From Blautia liquoris (lineage in GTDB: Bacteria; Bacillota; Clostridia; Lachnospirales; Lachnospiraceae), in NCBI RefSeq assembly GCF_015159595.1, contig NZ_CP063304.1, positions 620,001-684,000 on the forward strand: a DNA stretch of 64,000 bases, in the 5' to 3' direction. How positions within the stretch are numbered: the stretch's first letter is position 1; the number at the start of each line of letters is the position of its first letter. Below the pieces are notes generated by a model that ran no database searches, was not told the DNA's origin, and saw nothing but the letters and a program-made list of their open reading frames with translations. Below are positions 24,944-33,916 of the stretch, piece by piece. The position numbers and the translations under genes were made by a program.

Positions 24944-25990
24944 ATGAGAAAAAGGAGATTTTTAGCAATATTTATGTGCACCGTGATGACACTGGCAATG
25001 ATGACGGGATGTGGAGGAGGAGCCGATAACAGTTCGTCCGGATCATCGGGATCATCGGCTAAGAAAAAAGGCGAAGGTGATTACAGTAGTATGAAAATTG
25101 TTCTGATCCTTCCGGGAAGCATTGATGATCAGAGTTGGAATGCCAGTAATAATGCAGGTGCCGAAACATGTAATAAAGAACTTGGAACCAATATTGAAGT
25201 TGTAGAATCTGTTCCGGTAGAAGAATTTGAGTCCACTTTTACAGAATATGGAGAGAAAGGCTATGACCTGGTTATGTCAGCTGGAAGCCAGTATGATGAA
25301 GCCTGCGCAGCAGTTGCTCCGCAGTATCCGGATACGATTTACACTGTGATCAATGGTACGGCCTGTGAGTCGGATAACATGGTTCCGGTGTTTCCAAAAG
25401 AGTATGAGGGGTCCTACCTTGCAGGAATCATTGCGGGATATACGACAACGAATGGAAAATTTGCTACACTTGGAGGAGAATCAAACGCTGCAATGGTTAA
25501 GCTGATGGATACCTATGAGGCGATGGCGATAAAAACGGCAGAAGAACGTGGAATATCAGGAGCTTCGTCAACCCGTTCATTTTTAAATACATGGACGGAT
25601 GTCTCTGTTGGAAAGTCAATGACATCACAGATGATCGACAATGGTGCAGATACGGTGTTCTGTTATTCAAATGAAGCGACCTCGGGTTCTATTCAGGCGA
25701 CAGCAGAGAAGGATGCAAAATTTATCGGATATGCGGCAGACAAAAACAGTGAGAGCGACTGTGTGGCGGCATCGGTGAATATGAATTGGCCAAATATATA
25801 TCCCTGGATCATCAAAGGAGTCAAAAGTGGTGAATTAAAGGGTGCCCAGGAAGTCGGAGTAAAAGAAGGGGTATTCGAAGTTATCTATACAGATCAGTGC
25901 TCAGATGAGTGTAAGAAAGCAGTAGAGAAAGCCACAGATGAAATTTCAGATGGAAAAATTGATATGGAACAGTATTTCTCCAAAAAGTAG
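24944..25990 (+). CDS. BMP-family (nucleoside-type) ABC transporter binding lipoprotein
   Basis: A 348-residue lipoprotein of the BMP/PnrA family, which binds purine nucleosides in characterised members. The leader ends in LAMMTGCGGG (cysteine near residue 23) and is followed by a serine/glycine linker. Family features include LPGSIDDQSWNASNNAG and SYLAGIIAGYTTTNGKFATLGG. It resembles the sensor-like protein at 21292 (both have TRSFLNTWTDV/RRAYTNSWDDV-type segments) but has a proper lipobox. It feeds the ATPase and two permeases that follow. The start has AGGGAGAG upstream. A small hairpin terminator after the stop probably gives more binding protein than membrane subunits. Confidence 0.93.
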   Translation: MRKRRFLAIFMCTVMTLAMMTGCGGGADNSSSGSSGSSAKKKGEGDYSSMKIVLILPGSIDDQSWNASNNAGAETCNKELGTNIEVVESVPVEEFESTFTEYGEKGYDLVMSAGSQYDEACAAVAPQYPDTIYTVINGTACESDNMVPVFPKEYEGSYLAGIIAGYTTTNGKFATLGGESNAAMVKLMDTYEAMAIKTAEERGISGASSTRSFLNTWTDVSVGKSMTSQMIDNGADTVFCYSNEATSGSIQATAEKDAKFIGYAADKNSESDCVAASVNMNWPNIYPWIIKGVKSGELKGAQEVGVKEGVFEVIYTDQCSDECKKAVEKATDEISDGKIDMEQYFSKK

Positions 25991-26008
25991 AACATACAAG
26001 ATTTGTTC

Positions 26009-26034
26009 AGGCGGTGTCATACACCGCCTTTTAT
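26009..26034 (+). terminator. Partial terminator between binding protein and ATPase genes
   Basis: AGGCGGTGT (26009-26017) and ACACCGCCT (26021-26029) form a tight stem with a 3-base loop followed by TTT. Since the downstream genes have no obvious own promoter, it likely works as an attenuating terminator. Confidence 0.75.
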
Positions 26035-26055
26035 CAAAACAGGAGGAGAGGTGTA

Positions 26056-27600
26056 ATGGGAACACCGGCAATTGAATTAAAACATATTACAAAAAGATTT
26101 GCAAAAGTGTTGGCGAACGATGATATATCTATGAAAATTGGAGAAGGAGAGGTTGTCGCGCTTCTTGGCGAAAATGGCGCCGGTAAAAGTACGATCATGA
26201 AGATCTTATATGGCTTGTACCACGCTACATCTGGGAGCATTTTGATTCATGGGGAAGAAAGAAAAGTTGATACACCAAGAGATGCGATGAATCTGGGAAT
26301 ATCTATGATTCAGCAGCATTTTTCTCTGGTACCGGCTCATACAGTTACAGAAAATATAATTTTAGGTAATTGCAAAGGAAAGATTGACTACAAAGCGAAG
26401 GAAAAAGAAATTCAGGAACTCGCAGACAGTTATCATTTTGAAGTCCGTGCAGACGAATATGTGAAGAATCTAACTGTGGGAGCACAGCAAAAAGTCGAGA
26501 TATTGAAAGCACTTTATCTAAATGCAAAGGTACTGATTATGGATGAACCTACTGCTGTATTGACACCGCAGGAAGCGGAAACTCTGATGCAGTTTGTCAA
26601 AGAGTATGTTGCAAAAGGAAATTCTGTTGTTTTTATCACACATAAAATGAAGGAAGTTTTTGAAGTTTCAGATCGGATTATTGTCATGCGAAACGGGCGT
26701 ATTTGTGGCACCGTAAATCCCGAGGAGATTGGAACGATTACAGAGACTCAGCTGGCACATATGATGATCGGACACGATTTGGAAAAGCTGCAGACTCCCG
26801 GGAATGAGGATTGTTGTCAGCGCCAGAAAAGGCTTACAGTCGAAAAGGTTTCGATTCGGCCGGAGAATCAAGCACCGCTGCTTTCTGATATTACATTTGA
26901 TATCCATGAGGGAGAAGTGTTAGGCTTTGCAGGCGTGTCGGGAAATGGTCAGCAGGAGCTCTGCGAAGCCATATATGGCGCCAGAAGTATTACAGAAGGA
27001 AAGATTACACTGGATGGAGAGGATATTTCTGATTTGTCAGTGAGAGAACGTATTCACCATGGAATGGGCTATGTTGCCTCTGACCGTTTTCGTTACGGCA
27101 TGGTTGCAGATATGTCTTTATCGGAAAACATGTTGTTGAAAGCAAGCTATCTTCCCAGATGGATCAAAAAAGGAATGATTGATTGGAAAAAATTAGACCG
27201 GGATACAAAGACAGCAATCAAAGATTATAAAATTAAGGCGCCGGATCATTCTGTCTCTGCGGGAAGTTTGTCAGGCGGAAATCAGCAGAAAGTTGTAGTT
27301 GCAAGAGAAGTTGACATGGGCAATAACGTGGTTATTTTTGATCAGCCAACGAGAGGCTTAGATCTGGGTGCAATTAATTATGTACATAAGACCATTCTGG
27401 AAGAAAAAAGGCAGGGAAAAAGTATACTTCTGGTTTCGACAGAGTTGTCTGAGATTTTTTCTTTATCTGACCGCATAGCTGTACTTTATAAAGGGAAAAT
27501 CATGGGGATTTACCAGAACGGAGATCTGACAACGGAAGAAATCGGACTTTTGATGGCAGGCTATACGATTGAGGGGGATGATGAGCATGAAGAGAAATAA
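26056..27600 (+). CDS. BMP-type ABC transporter ATPase (two nucleotide-binding domains)
   Basis: A 514-residue ATPase with two ABC domains, as in the NupO/RbsA group. Domain 1 has Walker A GENGAGKST and Walker B LIMDEPTAVLTPQEAE; domain 2 has the degenerate Walker A GVSGNGQQE, signature SLSGGNQQKV and Walker B VIFDQPTRGLD, where the usual glutamate is glutamine. The ATG at 26056 follows AGGAGGAGAGG; a longer in-frame GTG start at 26014 lies inside the terminator hairpin and is unlikely. It powers nucleoside uptake with the two permeases downstream, the first of which overlaps its 3' end. Confidence 0.93.
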   Translation: MGTPAIELKHITKRFAKVLANDDISMKIGEGEVVALLGENGAGKSTIMKILYGLYHATSGSILIHGEERKVDTPRDAMNLGISMIQQHFSLVPAHTVTENIILGNCKGKIDYKAKEKEIQELADSYHFEVRADEYVKNLTVGAQQKVEILKALYLNAKVLIMDEPTAVLTPQEAETLMQFVKEYVAKGNSVVFITHKMKEVFEVSDRIIVMRNGRICGTVNPEEIGTITETQLAHMMIGHDLEKLQTPGNEDCCQRQKRLTVEKVSIRPENQAPLLSDITFDIHEGEVLGFAGVSGNGQQELCEAIYGARSITEGKITLDGEDISDLSVRERIHHGMGYVASDRFRYGMVADMSLSENMLLKASYLPRWIKKGMIDWKKLDRDTKTAIKDYKIKAPDHSVSAGSLSGGNQQKVVVAREVDMGNNVVIFDQPTRGLDLGAINYVHKTILEEKRQGKSILLVSTELSEIFSLSDRIAVLYKGKIMGIYQNGDLTTEEIGLLMAGYTIEGDDEHEEK

Positions 27601-28657
27601 TATGAAAGATTTCATTCTGTGGACAATTTTAGCTATCGTTCTGGGATTGTTTTCAAGCTTTATTTTCCTGCCTCTACTGGGTGTCAATCCGTTTCATGCA
27701 GTGTCTGTCATGTTTACGGAGACGTTCGCGGATACGTTTACGATGGGCAATATTCTGATTAAGACGGCACCTCTTATTTTGACGGGACTTGCCTTTGCAT
27801 TTACCTACAAGGCAAACTTGTACAATATTGGTGCACAGGGGCAGTTTTACACAGGATGTATCTGTGCAGCGGCAGTATCCCTTGGGCTTGGTGAAAAACT
27901 GCCGGGCGTGTTGGTGATTCTTCTTGCAATGCTTGCCAGCATGCTTGGCGGCGGTGCTGTCGGACTGTTGATTGGGTTTTTAAAGGCAAAGTTCAATGCA
28001 AATGAATTCTTGATCAGTATGATGTCCACGTATGTGATTACTTACCTTATGCAATTTCTGCTGAGAACAGTGTTGCAGGAATCAAAACATGAGTATCTAA
28101 AGACTGATTATCTGGATAAGACAACCTGGCTTCCTAAAATAATTCCCGGGACATCGGTTTCGCTGGGAATTGTGATCTCTATTGTGGCAGCAGCTGCAAT
28201 TTGGTTTGTTTTATATAAAACAGCTCTGGGATATCGTTTGAGGGTTACAGGTATGAATCAGGATGCGGCTAGAATGTCAGGAATTAATCCGAAGAAACAG
28301 TATATGATCGCATTTACAATCAGTGGGGCAATTGCAGGTTTGGCGGGTCTGGTAGAGATCAACGGGATGCAGCATATGTTACTCACGGATATTGATACAC
28401 AGATTGGCTCTTATGGAATTGGAATTGCGATTCTTGCAAATGCACATCCATTGGGGGTTATTCCGGCAGCCCTGTTGTTTGGTTTCCTTCAGGTCGGCGG
28501 AACTGTTCTTGGACATGCGTCGGATGCACCTGCAAGTGTTATTGATCTGATGCAGGGATTTGTGATGCTCTTTGTGTTAATGTCATTCTTTTTTAGAAGA
28601 AGAATTGAATTAAAGAGAATGAAACAACAAAAACTGGCAGGAGAGGGGGAAGCATAA
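27587..28657 (+). CDS. BMP-type ABC transporter permease (first)
   Basis: A 356-residue membrane protein of the BPD_transp_2 (RbsC/NupP-like) family with about eight to ten membrane segments. Typical segments are TAPLILTGLAFAFTYKANLYNIGAQGQ and GLAGLVEINGMQH. Several starts are possible in a row; the ATG at 27587 is best placed behind GAGGGGG (27571-27577), giving a 14-base overlap with the ATPase gene. It forms the nucleoside channel with the permease at 28659. Confidence 0.92.
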   Translation: MKRNNMKDFILWTILAIVLGLFSSFIFLPLLGVNPFHAVSVMFTETFADTFTMGNILIKTAPLILTGLAFAFTYKANLYNIGAQGQFYTGCICAAAVSLGLGEKLPGVLVILLAMLASMLGGGAVGLLIGFLKAKFNANEFLISMMSTYVITYLMQFLLRTVLQESKHEYLKTDYLDKTTWLPKIIPGTSVSLGIVISIVAAAAIWFVLYKTALGYRLRVTGMNQDAARMSGINPKKQYMIAFTISGAIAGLAGLVEINGMQHMLLTDIDTQIGSYGIGIAILANAHPLGVIPAALLFGFLQVGGTVLGHASDAPASVIDLMQGFVMLFVLMSFFFRRRIELKRMKQQKLAGEGEA

Positions 28658-28658
28658 C

Positions 28659-29579
28659 ATGGGAAATATTGTGAATTTACTTACAAGAGCATTTTTTATG
28701 AGTACGCCTCTGATTCTTGGAGCTTTGGGAGAGGTGATTGCAGAACGAACCGGAATGATGGTTACTGCGGTTGAAGGGATTTTCCTGATTGGAGCCTGGG
28801 GTGGTTTTATAGGTGCGTATGTCACGGGAAACCTTGGGATCGGTTTCTTGCTTGCTTTGGTATGCGGAGTTTTAGTGGCAATGCTATACGGTTTAACTAC
28901 CGTCTATATGAACCAACATCAGATTGTAATGGGTACTGCCATAGCAATCCTTATGACGGGGTTTTGCACATTCTTTTACCGGGTGATTTTCGGTGTACAG
29001 ACGACACCATTAAAAGTGAAAGTATTGGACACCATAAAAATCCCTTTGTTGTCAAAAATCCCGGTTATAGGACCTGTTATTTTTTCACAGAATATAATAA
29101 CGTATATCACATATCTGCTGGTTCCGATCATCTTCTTTGTCTTGTTTAAGACGTCATTAGGTCTGACGCTTCGTTCTTGCGGAGAAAATCCGGAGGCAGC
29201 GGATGCGGCAGGAATCAATGTCCGACGCGTCCGTTTTCTGGCGGTAGCTGTGGCAGGGGGACTCGGCGGTATAGCAGGGGCATACTATTCCTTATGTAAT
29301 GTTGGAATGTACACATCAGAGATTATCAATGGGCGTGGCTGGATTGCGTTTGGAATTTGCTTTTTGGGTAACTGGAACCCCGTTGGTGCCTTGATCTTCG
29401 GAGTGGTATTTGGTATATCGGATGCAATTGGTGTTTATGTGAAAGCATTAGGGGTGGCAGGGCTTCCCAGTGAGCTATTTAGCGCACTTCCGTACTTGCT
29501 GGTCATTATACTGACAGTCTGTAGAAAACAGTTAAAAGCACCGGAAAAACTGGGAGCAAATTATATAAAAGAAAACTGA
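28659..29579 (+). CDS. BMP-type ABC transporter permease (second)
   Basis: A 306-residue permease of the NupQ-like group. It shows the family pattern TPLILGALGEVIAERTGMMVTAVEGIFLIGAWGG at the N-terminus and SCGENPEAADAAGINVRRVRF in the cytoplasmic loop that contacts the ATPase. It begins one base after the stop of the first permease and ends the operon; a perfect-stem terminator follows at 29621. The closest parallel in the window is the minus-strand protein at 41007. Confidence 0.92.
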   Translation: MGNIVNLLTRAFFMSTPLILGALGEVIAERTGMMVTAVEGIFLIGAWGGFIGAYVTGNLGIGFLLALVCGVLVAMLYGLTTVYMNQHQIVMGTAIAILMTGFCTFFYRVIFGVQTTPLKVKVLDTIKIPLLSKIPVIGPVIFSQNIITYITYLLVPIIFFVLFKTSLGLTLRSCGENPEAADAAGINVRRVRFLAVAVAGGLGGIAGAYYSLCNVGMYTSEIINGRGWIAFGICFLGNWNPVGALIFGVVFGISDAIGVYVKALGVAGLPSELFSALPYLLVIILTVCRKQLKAPEKLGANYIKEN

Positions 29580-29620
29580 TCAATGTCAGAAGTTGAGAAA
29601 ATAGAGGGACAGATCCATAT

Positions 29621-29649
29621 CCGTCAGCCAGAAATGGCTGGCGGTTTTT
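29621..29649 (+). terminator. Terminator of the BMP transporter operon
   Basis: CCGTCAGCCA (29621-29630) pairs with TGGCTGGCGG (29635-29644, one G-T pair) over a GAAA tetraloop, followed by five T. It overlaps the last codons of the convergent AraC gene. Confidence 0.9.
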
Positions 29650-30538
29650 GATTGTCGCGAGTGTTAATGCTCTTGTATTCTAGAGGGCTTACTCCTTCTA
29701 CACGCTTAAATACTTTACTAAAATAAGAAGGGGAGGAAAATCCAGTCATCTCGGCTATTTCTGAACAGGTTAAAGAAGATTTTAATAAATAATTTCTGGC
29801 GTTTTTAATTCGAATATCCGTCAACAATTGATTTGGGGTTACGTCATATTCCCTTTTCACGCATCGGATGATATGTACGGGATGGACATTAAGGAAATTG
29901 CCCAAGTCCGATAACGTCACATTATCGGAATAGTGACTTTGCAGATAGTTCAATGTTGCATATGCAATATTATTGTGTGATGCTGTGTCGCTATTTGGAA
30001 TAATCAAAGACAAAATTTTCATCAATAATTCCTGATAAAATAGGATTCCCTTATGAGCTTGTGATGAGTTTTCATGAGGGTAGTATTTGTTGATTTTTAC
30101 CATTTCAACCTGTTTTAAGAGATTTAGTAATGTTGTGCCTCTATCTTGTGTCAGAGTTTGGAAGGATGGTATTACAATATTGGAAGAAGAAATTGTGTAT
30201 ACATTTGCCTTATATGGGTCGTAGGACTCATTTTTTATACTGTTGGAATAAGTATACTCCCCAGTTGTATAAAAATGTAGCCAATGAAAATAGGTTTCTG
30301 CACTGCAGTTTTTATATCCATAATGTGTTCGATTTGGATGAAGAATCAATGCATCATTTTCCGCCAAGTGGTAAGAATTCTCTCCATCCGACATATAAAG
30401 ATCTCCATATTCTACAAAAATAATATCAAATACATTCAGATTTGAACGACGTCTATGTCGATCGCCGGGACGATATAATGCAGAACCAGCGTGGATGAAA
30501 TAAGGGAATGGCGGTGTTGAAAGTGTAATATATTCCAT
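29624..30538 (-). CDS. AraC-family transcriptional regulator
   Basis: A 304-residue cytoplasmic regulator: an N-terminal cupin-like ligand-binding domain (residues about 10-150, with NVFDIIFVEYGDLYMSDGE and LHPNRTHYGY) and a C-terminal AraC double helix-turn-helix (LSDLGNFLNVHPVHIIRCVKR and CSEIAEMTGFSSPSYFSKVFKR). The start follows GAGGAG. It is divergent to the transporter/GH127 operon beginning at 30765 and is presumably its sugar-responsive activator. The ligand is likely an arabinose-containing sugar, by context only. Confidence 0.9.
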   Translation of the reverse strand: MEYITLSTPPFPYFIHAGSALYRPGDRHRRRSNLNVFDIIFVEYGDLYMSDGENSYHLAENDALILHPNRTHYGYKNCSAETYFHWLHFYTTGEYTYSNSIKNESYDPYKANVYTISSSNIVIPSFQTLTQDRGTTLLNLLKQVEMVKINKYYPHENSSQAHKGILFYQELLMKILSLIIPNSDTASHNNIAYATLNYLQSHYSDNVTLSDLGNFLNVHPVHIIRCVKREYDVTPNQLLTDIRIKNARNYLLKSSLTCSEIAEMTGFSSPSYFSKVFKRVEGVSPLEYKSINTRDNQKPPAISG

Positions 30539-30764
30539 AAAAAGTCTCCTCTATCATGTTGATAATATACAACGAAAATAACATAACACCGAGGAAAAGT
30601 CAATGATTTAACTATTTCTATGCTAATAAAATACAAAAAACTATGATAAAAAAATACAAATTGCTGTTAAGAAAATTTATTTACTTGTAAACATACGTCA
30701 ACTATGATAGATATGCAATCATTAATAACCGAAAAGGTTTAGGGTGTACAGGAGGGTTAAAAGT
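30539..30764. promoter_or_regulatory. Divergent promoter region, AraC gene / arabinoside transporter
   Basis: This 226-base AT-rich stretch lies between divergent starts. A plus-strand candidate is TTGTAA (30685-30690) with TAGATA (30708-30713), spacer 17; it is weak, as expected for an activator-dependent promoter. AGGAGG at 30750-30755 is the ribosome binding site of the binding protein. No clear operator repeat was found. Confidence 0.4.
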
Positions 30765-32054
30765 ATGAAAAGAAGAATTTTTAGTTTAATGTTGTCGGTT
30801 GTGGTTCTAGCTAGTTTAACGGGGTGTGGAGGCAATTCTGTGACATCGGATAAGTCGAAAGACAAAGCCAATAAAGAAACAACGGACAATGATGAAGTTG
30901 AATTGACATTATGGGCACGTCAAAATTATTATGATGTTTGCAAAATTGCATCAGAAAAGTATCATGAGAAAAACCCACATGTTACAATCAAAGTGGCTGA
31001 ACAGACGGAACTGTCAGATCAATTTGCAATTGCGTTATCGGCTAATAACGAACCGGATATTGTTTCTATGGATAGTGTTTTAATTCCTTACTACTCATCA
31101 ATTGGTGCATTAACTGATATTACAGATAAGGTAAATGAAATGGATTTTAAAGATACTTTTAGTGAGGGTATGATTCGTTTATCTACTTTTGAAGAGCAGC
31201 AATTTGCTGTCCCTTTTGGACCCGATGTATCTGTTTTGCTATATAATAAGGAACATTTTAAGGAAGCGGGGTTGGATCCGGACAAGGCTCCTGCCACGTG
31301 GGATGAATTAGTGGAGTATGCAGAAAAATTAACGACGGAGGATCATGCTGGATATGTTTATAGCGGTGGAGATGCGGGTGGAAATATGTTTACTTTTGTC
31401 CCCTATATCTGGAGTAATGATGGAGATGTGTTGACAGAAGATGGTTCTAAATCCTTGTTGGATCAACCGGAGGCGATTGAGGCTTTACAATTTTTTTGTG
31501 ATTTAACGAATAAATATAAAGTTACACCTGCAAGTGTTAATTCCTATGATTTTGGTGAGGCGACAGATGCTTTTACCACTGGTAAAGCGAGCATGGTAGT
31601 TCTGGGAAGTGCTGCGGTCTGGAATATATTAAATGGGGAGTATGGAGATATTTCTATCGGTATTTCGTTGATTCCAGCAAAAGATGGTAAAAACTTTACA
31701 TCTTTCTCAGGAGGAGATAGTCTCGCAATTAGCAGAGGATGTAAAAATCCAGAGGTGGCATGGGATTTCATTCAATATTGTTTATCAGAAGATATACAAG
31801 TTGAAGAACTGGCACAATATGGAATGATACCTGCACGGTCTGATTTGTTTGAGAATGAATATTTTAATGAAAGACCGGAGTTTAAAGTGACACAAGAAGC
31901 ATTAAAAGTAGGACGCGCGCCTTATAGCTTGAAATATAATGAAATGTATGCACCTTTTTTGGATGGGATGCAGGCGGCATTAAATGAACAAATGACTGCG
32001 GAAGAAGCATTTACGAGTGCTGCCAAAAAGATTAACTCTATACTAGAAGAATAG
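30765..32054 (+). CDS. Sugar ABC transporter substrate-binding lipoprotein
   Basis: A 429-residue family-1 solute-binding lipoprotein. The leader MKRRIFSLMLSVVVLASLTG ends in the lipobox LTGC (cysteine near residue 21). The core contains ELTLWARQNYYDVCKIASEKYHEKNPHV and VPFGPDVSVLLYNKEHFKEAGLDPDKAP, typical of sugar-binding proteins. I place the start at 30765, ten bases after AGGAGG, rather than at the in-frame ATG at 30744 before that site. It is the first gene of an operon with two permeases and a DUF1680 enzyme, so it likely binds an arabinofuranose-containing oligosaccharide. Confidence 0.9.
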   Translation: MKRRIFSLMLSVVVLASLTGCGGNSVTSDKSKDKANKETTDNDEVELTLWARQNYYDVCKIASEKYHEKNPHVTIKVAEQTELSDQFAIALSANNEPDIVSMDSVLIPYYSSIGALTDITDKVNEMDFKDTFSEGMIRLSTFEEQQFAVPFGPDVSVLLYNKEHFKEAGLDPDKAPATWDELVEYAEKLTTEDHAGYVYSGGDAGGNMFTFVPYIWSNDGDVLTEDGSKSLLDQPEAIEALQFFCDLTNKYKVTPASVNSYDFGEATDAFTTGKASMVVLGSAAVWNILNGEYGDISIGISLIPAKDGKNFTSFSGGDSLAISRGCKNPEVAWDFIQYCLSEDIQVEELAQYGMIPARSDLFENEYFNERPEFKVTQEALKVGRAPYSLKYNEMYAPFLDGMQAALNEQMTAEEAFTSAAKKINSILEE

Positions 32055-32066
32055 TAGTTTCAATTC

Positions 32067-32107
32067 AGAAGTAGCAAGATGATGAGAGACATTGTCTTGT
32101 TGCTTCT
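32067..32107 (+). other. Intercistronic hairpin after the binding-protein gene
   Basis: AGAAGTAGCAAGA (32067-32079) pairs with TCTTGTTGCTTCT (32095-32107) with two G-T pairs and a 15-base loop. An A-rich rather than T-rich tail follows, so it is more likely a stability element than a terminator. Confidence 0.6.
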
Positions 32108-32148
32108 AAAAAAGATAAGAAACAAGAAATTCCATTTTTAGAAAGGAA

Positions 32149-33042
32149 TTGGTGAGCATCGTGCATATTAAGAATAAAAAAGGTGAAACATTGAATTTCC
32201 TTTTTATCCTTCCGGCTGTTCTACTGAATCTCATGTTTTTTATATGGCCTTTTGTGAGAGCATTATATATGTCTTTTTATGACTGGTCACTTATGGGAAA
32301 TAAGAAATTTATAGGACTTGGAAATTTTATAGAAGCGTTTCATGATGAAAAGTTCATAAATTCTCTTATATTTACACTGAAATACGCAGTTATTGTTACG
32401 CCATGTCTTTTTATTGTGGCGTTTGCACTTGCCTTATTGGTGAATCAAAACTTTAAGGGGGTTACAATCTTTCGGACAATTTACTTTGCACCGGTTGTTA
32501 TCTCAATGACAACTTGTAGTCTGGTATGGCTATGGATTTATAATGATTTATATGGTGTTTTAAATTATATTCTGGATAAATTGGGAATTATTTCTGAAAA
32601 CATTTTATGGATGAATTCGGCAGATACATCCCTTCCTGCTATTGTGTTTATGATTACATGGAAGATGGCAGGTTTTACTATGTTAATATTAATCGGAGCA
32701 TTTCAGACGATTGATGAAGAAGTGTATGAAGCAGCAAGCATAGATGGTGCATCCAAAATTCAAAAGTTTACAAGGATCACGCTTCCGATGATTAAATCGT
32801 ATATTGCATTGGCAATGATCATTTCCGTAATTGGTTCTGTGCTGGCATTCGAACAATTTAGTATTATGACTAAGGGAGGCCCCTCCTCGTCTACAACGAC
32901 GACAGTTCACTATATCTATAATACATCGTTTAAATATTTTCATTTTGGATATGGTTCTGCAATATCTATGATTTTATTGGTGATATTGCTTGGGTTAAGC
33001 TATTTTCAGATGGCTGCACTAAAAGATCCTACGGATAATTAG
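32149..33042 (+). CDS. Sugar ABC transporter permease (MalF type)
   Basis: A 297-residue permease, six expected membrane segments, starting LNFLFILPAVLLNLMFFIWPFVRALYMSFYDW. The EAA coupling motif is YEAASIDGASKIQKFTRITLPMIK. The start is uncertain: TTG, GTG or another GTG within the first five codons could serve, with AAAGGA just upstream; no ATG fits. It forms the channel with the permease at 33061. No ATPase is encoded in the operon, so a shared MsmX-like ATPase is implied. Confidence 0.88.
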   Translation: MVSIVHIKNKKGETLNFLFILPAVLLNLMFFIWPFVRALYMSFYDWSLMGNKKFIGLGNFIEAFHDEKFINSLIFTLKYAVIVTPCLFIVAFALALLVNQNFKGVTIFRTIYFAPVVISMTTCSLVWLWIYNDLYGVLNYILDKLGIISENILWMNSADTSLPAIVFMITWKMAGFTMLILIGAFQTIDEEVYEAASIDGASKIQKFTRITLPMIKSYIALAMIISVIGSVLAFEQFSIMTKGGPSSSTTTTVHYIYNTSFKYFHFGYGSAISMILLVILLGLSYFQMAALKDPTDN

Positions 33043-33060
33043 AATGCGAGGTAAATTATA

Positions 33061-33894
33061 TTGAAGAAAAAGAAGTTTCATATAAACCCGAAAATTATTA
33101 TAAATGTAGTTGTGGCTCTGCTTTTTATTTCGCCATTATATTGGACATTTATTACATCCATAAAAGAAAAGGCAGAAGTTTATGGAACGCCTCCGACATT
33201 GTTCCCCAAAAGTTTTTCTCTTGAAAATTACACAAAAATATTTACAATTAATGATGGTATCTATTTATCGTATTTTTTTAATTCGTTAAAGATTACGATC
33301 ATAACGGTGTTTTTTGTTTGTGCTATTAGTGTGTTAGCGGGATACGGATTCTCAAAATTGGCATTTCCAGGCAAAGGAATGTGGATGACATTGATTATGC
33401 TTGCGTTAATGGTACCTTTCCAGGCATTAATGGTGCCGTTATATAACATTATGTCGGAATTAAACTTGCTAAATTCCCAGTTATCTTTGATTTTTATATA
33501 TGCGACATTTCAAACGCCTTTTTGTGTTTTTATGATGAAGAATTCCTTTGATATGATTCCCAAGGAACTAGGTGAAGCTGCGGTGATTGATGGTGCAGGA
33601 AGATTTAGAACCTTTTCAAAAATATACTTTCCGCTTGTTTTGTCCGGCATCGTTACAGTAGGAGTTTATTCAGCCTATACGACATGGAATGATTACATCA
33701 TTGCATTAGTTTTTGCTAATACAAATATGAAAACGTTTAATGTTGGACTGGTGAATATGGCACTCGGAGATTACGGAACAGATTGGGGAATACTAACCTC
33801 GGGTTCTTTTGTCGGATTGATACCTATTCTCATTATGTTCATATTTCTACAAAAATACTTTGTAAAAGGCATGATGAGTGGTGCATTAAAATAA
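33061..33894 (+). CDS. Sugar ABC transporter permease (MalG type)
   Basis: A 277-residue permease, six expected membrane segments, with LLFISPLYWTFITSIKEKAEVYGTPPTLFP at the N-terminus, the EAA motif LGEAAVIDGAGRFRTFSKIYFPLV and the C-terminal LQKYFVKGMMSGALK. The start is TTG, with GAGG ten bases upstream. It lies 18 bases after the partner permease and 22 bases before the DUF1680 glycosidase. Confidence 0.9.
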   Translation: MKKKKFHINPKIIINVVVALLFISPLYWTFITSIKEKAEVYGTPPTLFPKSFSLENYTKIFTINDGIYLSYFFNSLKITIITVFFVCAISVLAGYGFSKLAFPGKGMWMTLIMLALMVPFQALMVPLYNIMSELNLLNSQLSLIFIYATFQTPFCVFMMKNSFDMIPKELGEAAVIDGAGRFRTFSKIYFPLVLSGIVTVGVYSAYTTWNDYIIALVFANTNMKTFNVGLVNMALGDYGTDWGILTSGSFVGLIPILIMFIFLQKYFVKGMMSGALK

Positions 33895-33916
33895 TAATTA
33901 GAAGAGGAGTTATGGG

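Noticed and set aside
26014-26055. Longer N-terminus of the BMP ATPase starting at 26014
   Set aside because: The GTG start lies inside the terminator hairpin and lacks a ribosome binding site, while the ATG at 26056 has an excellent one.
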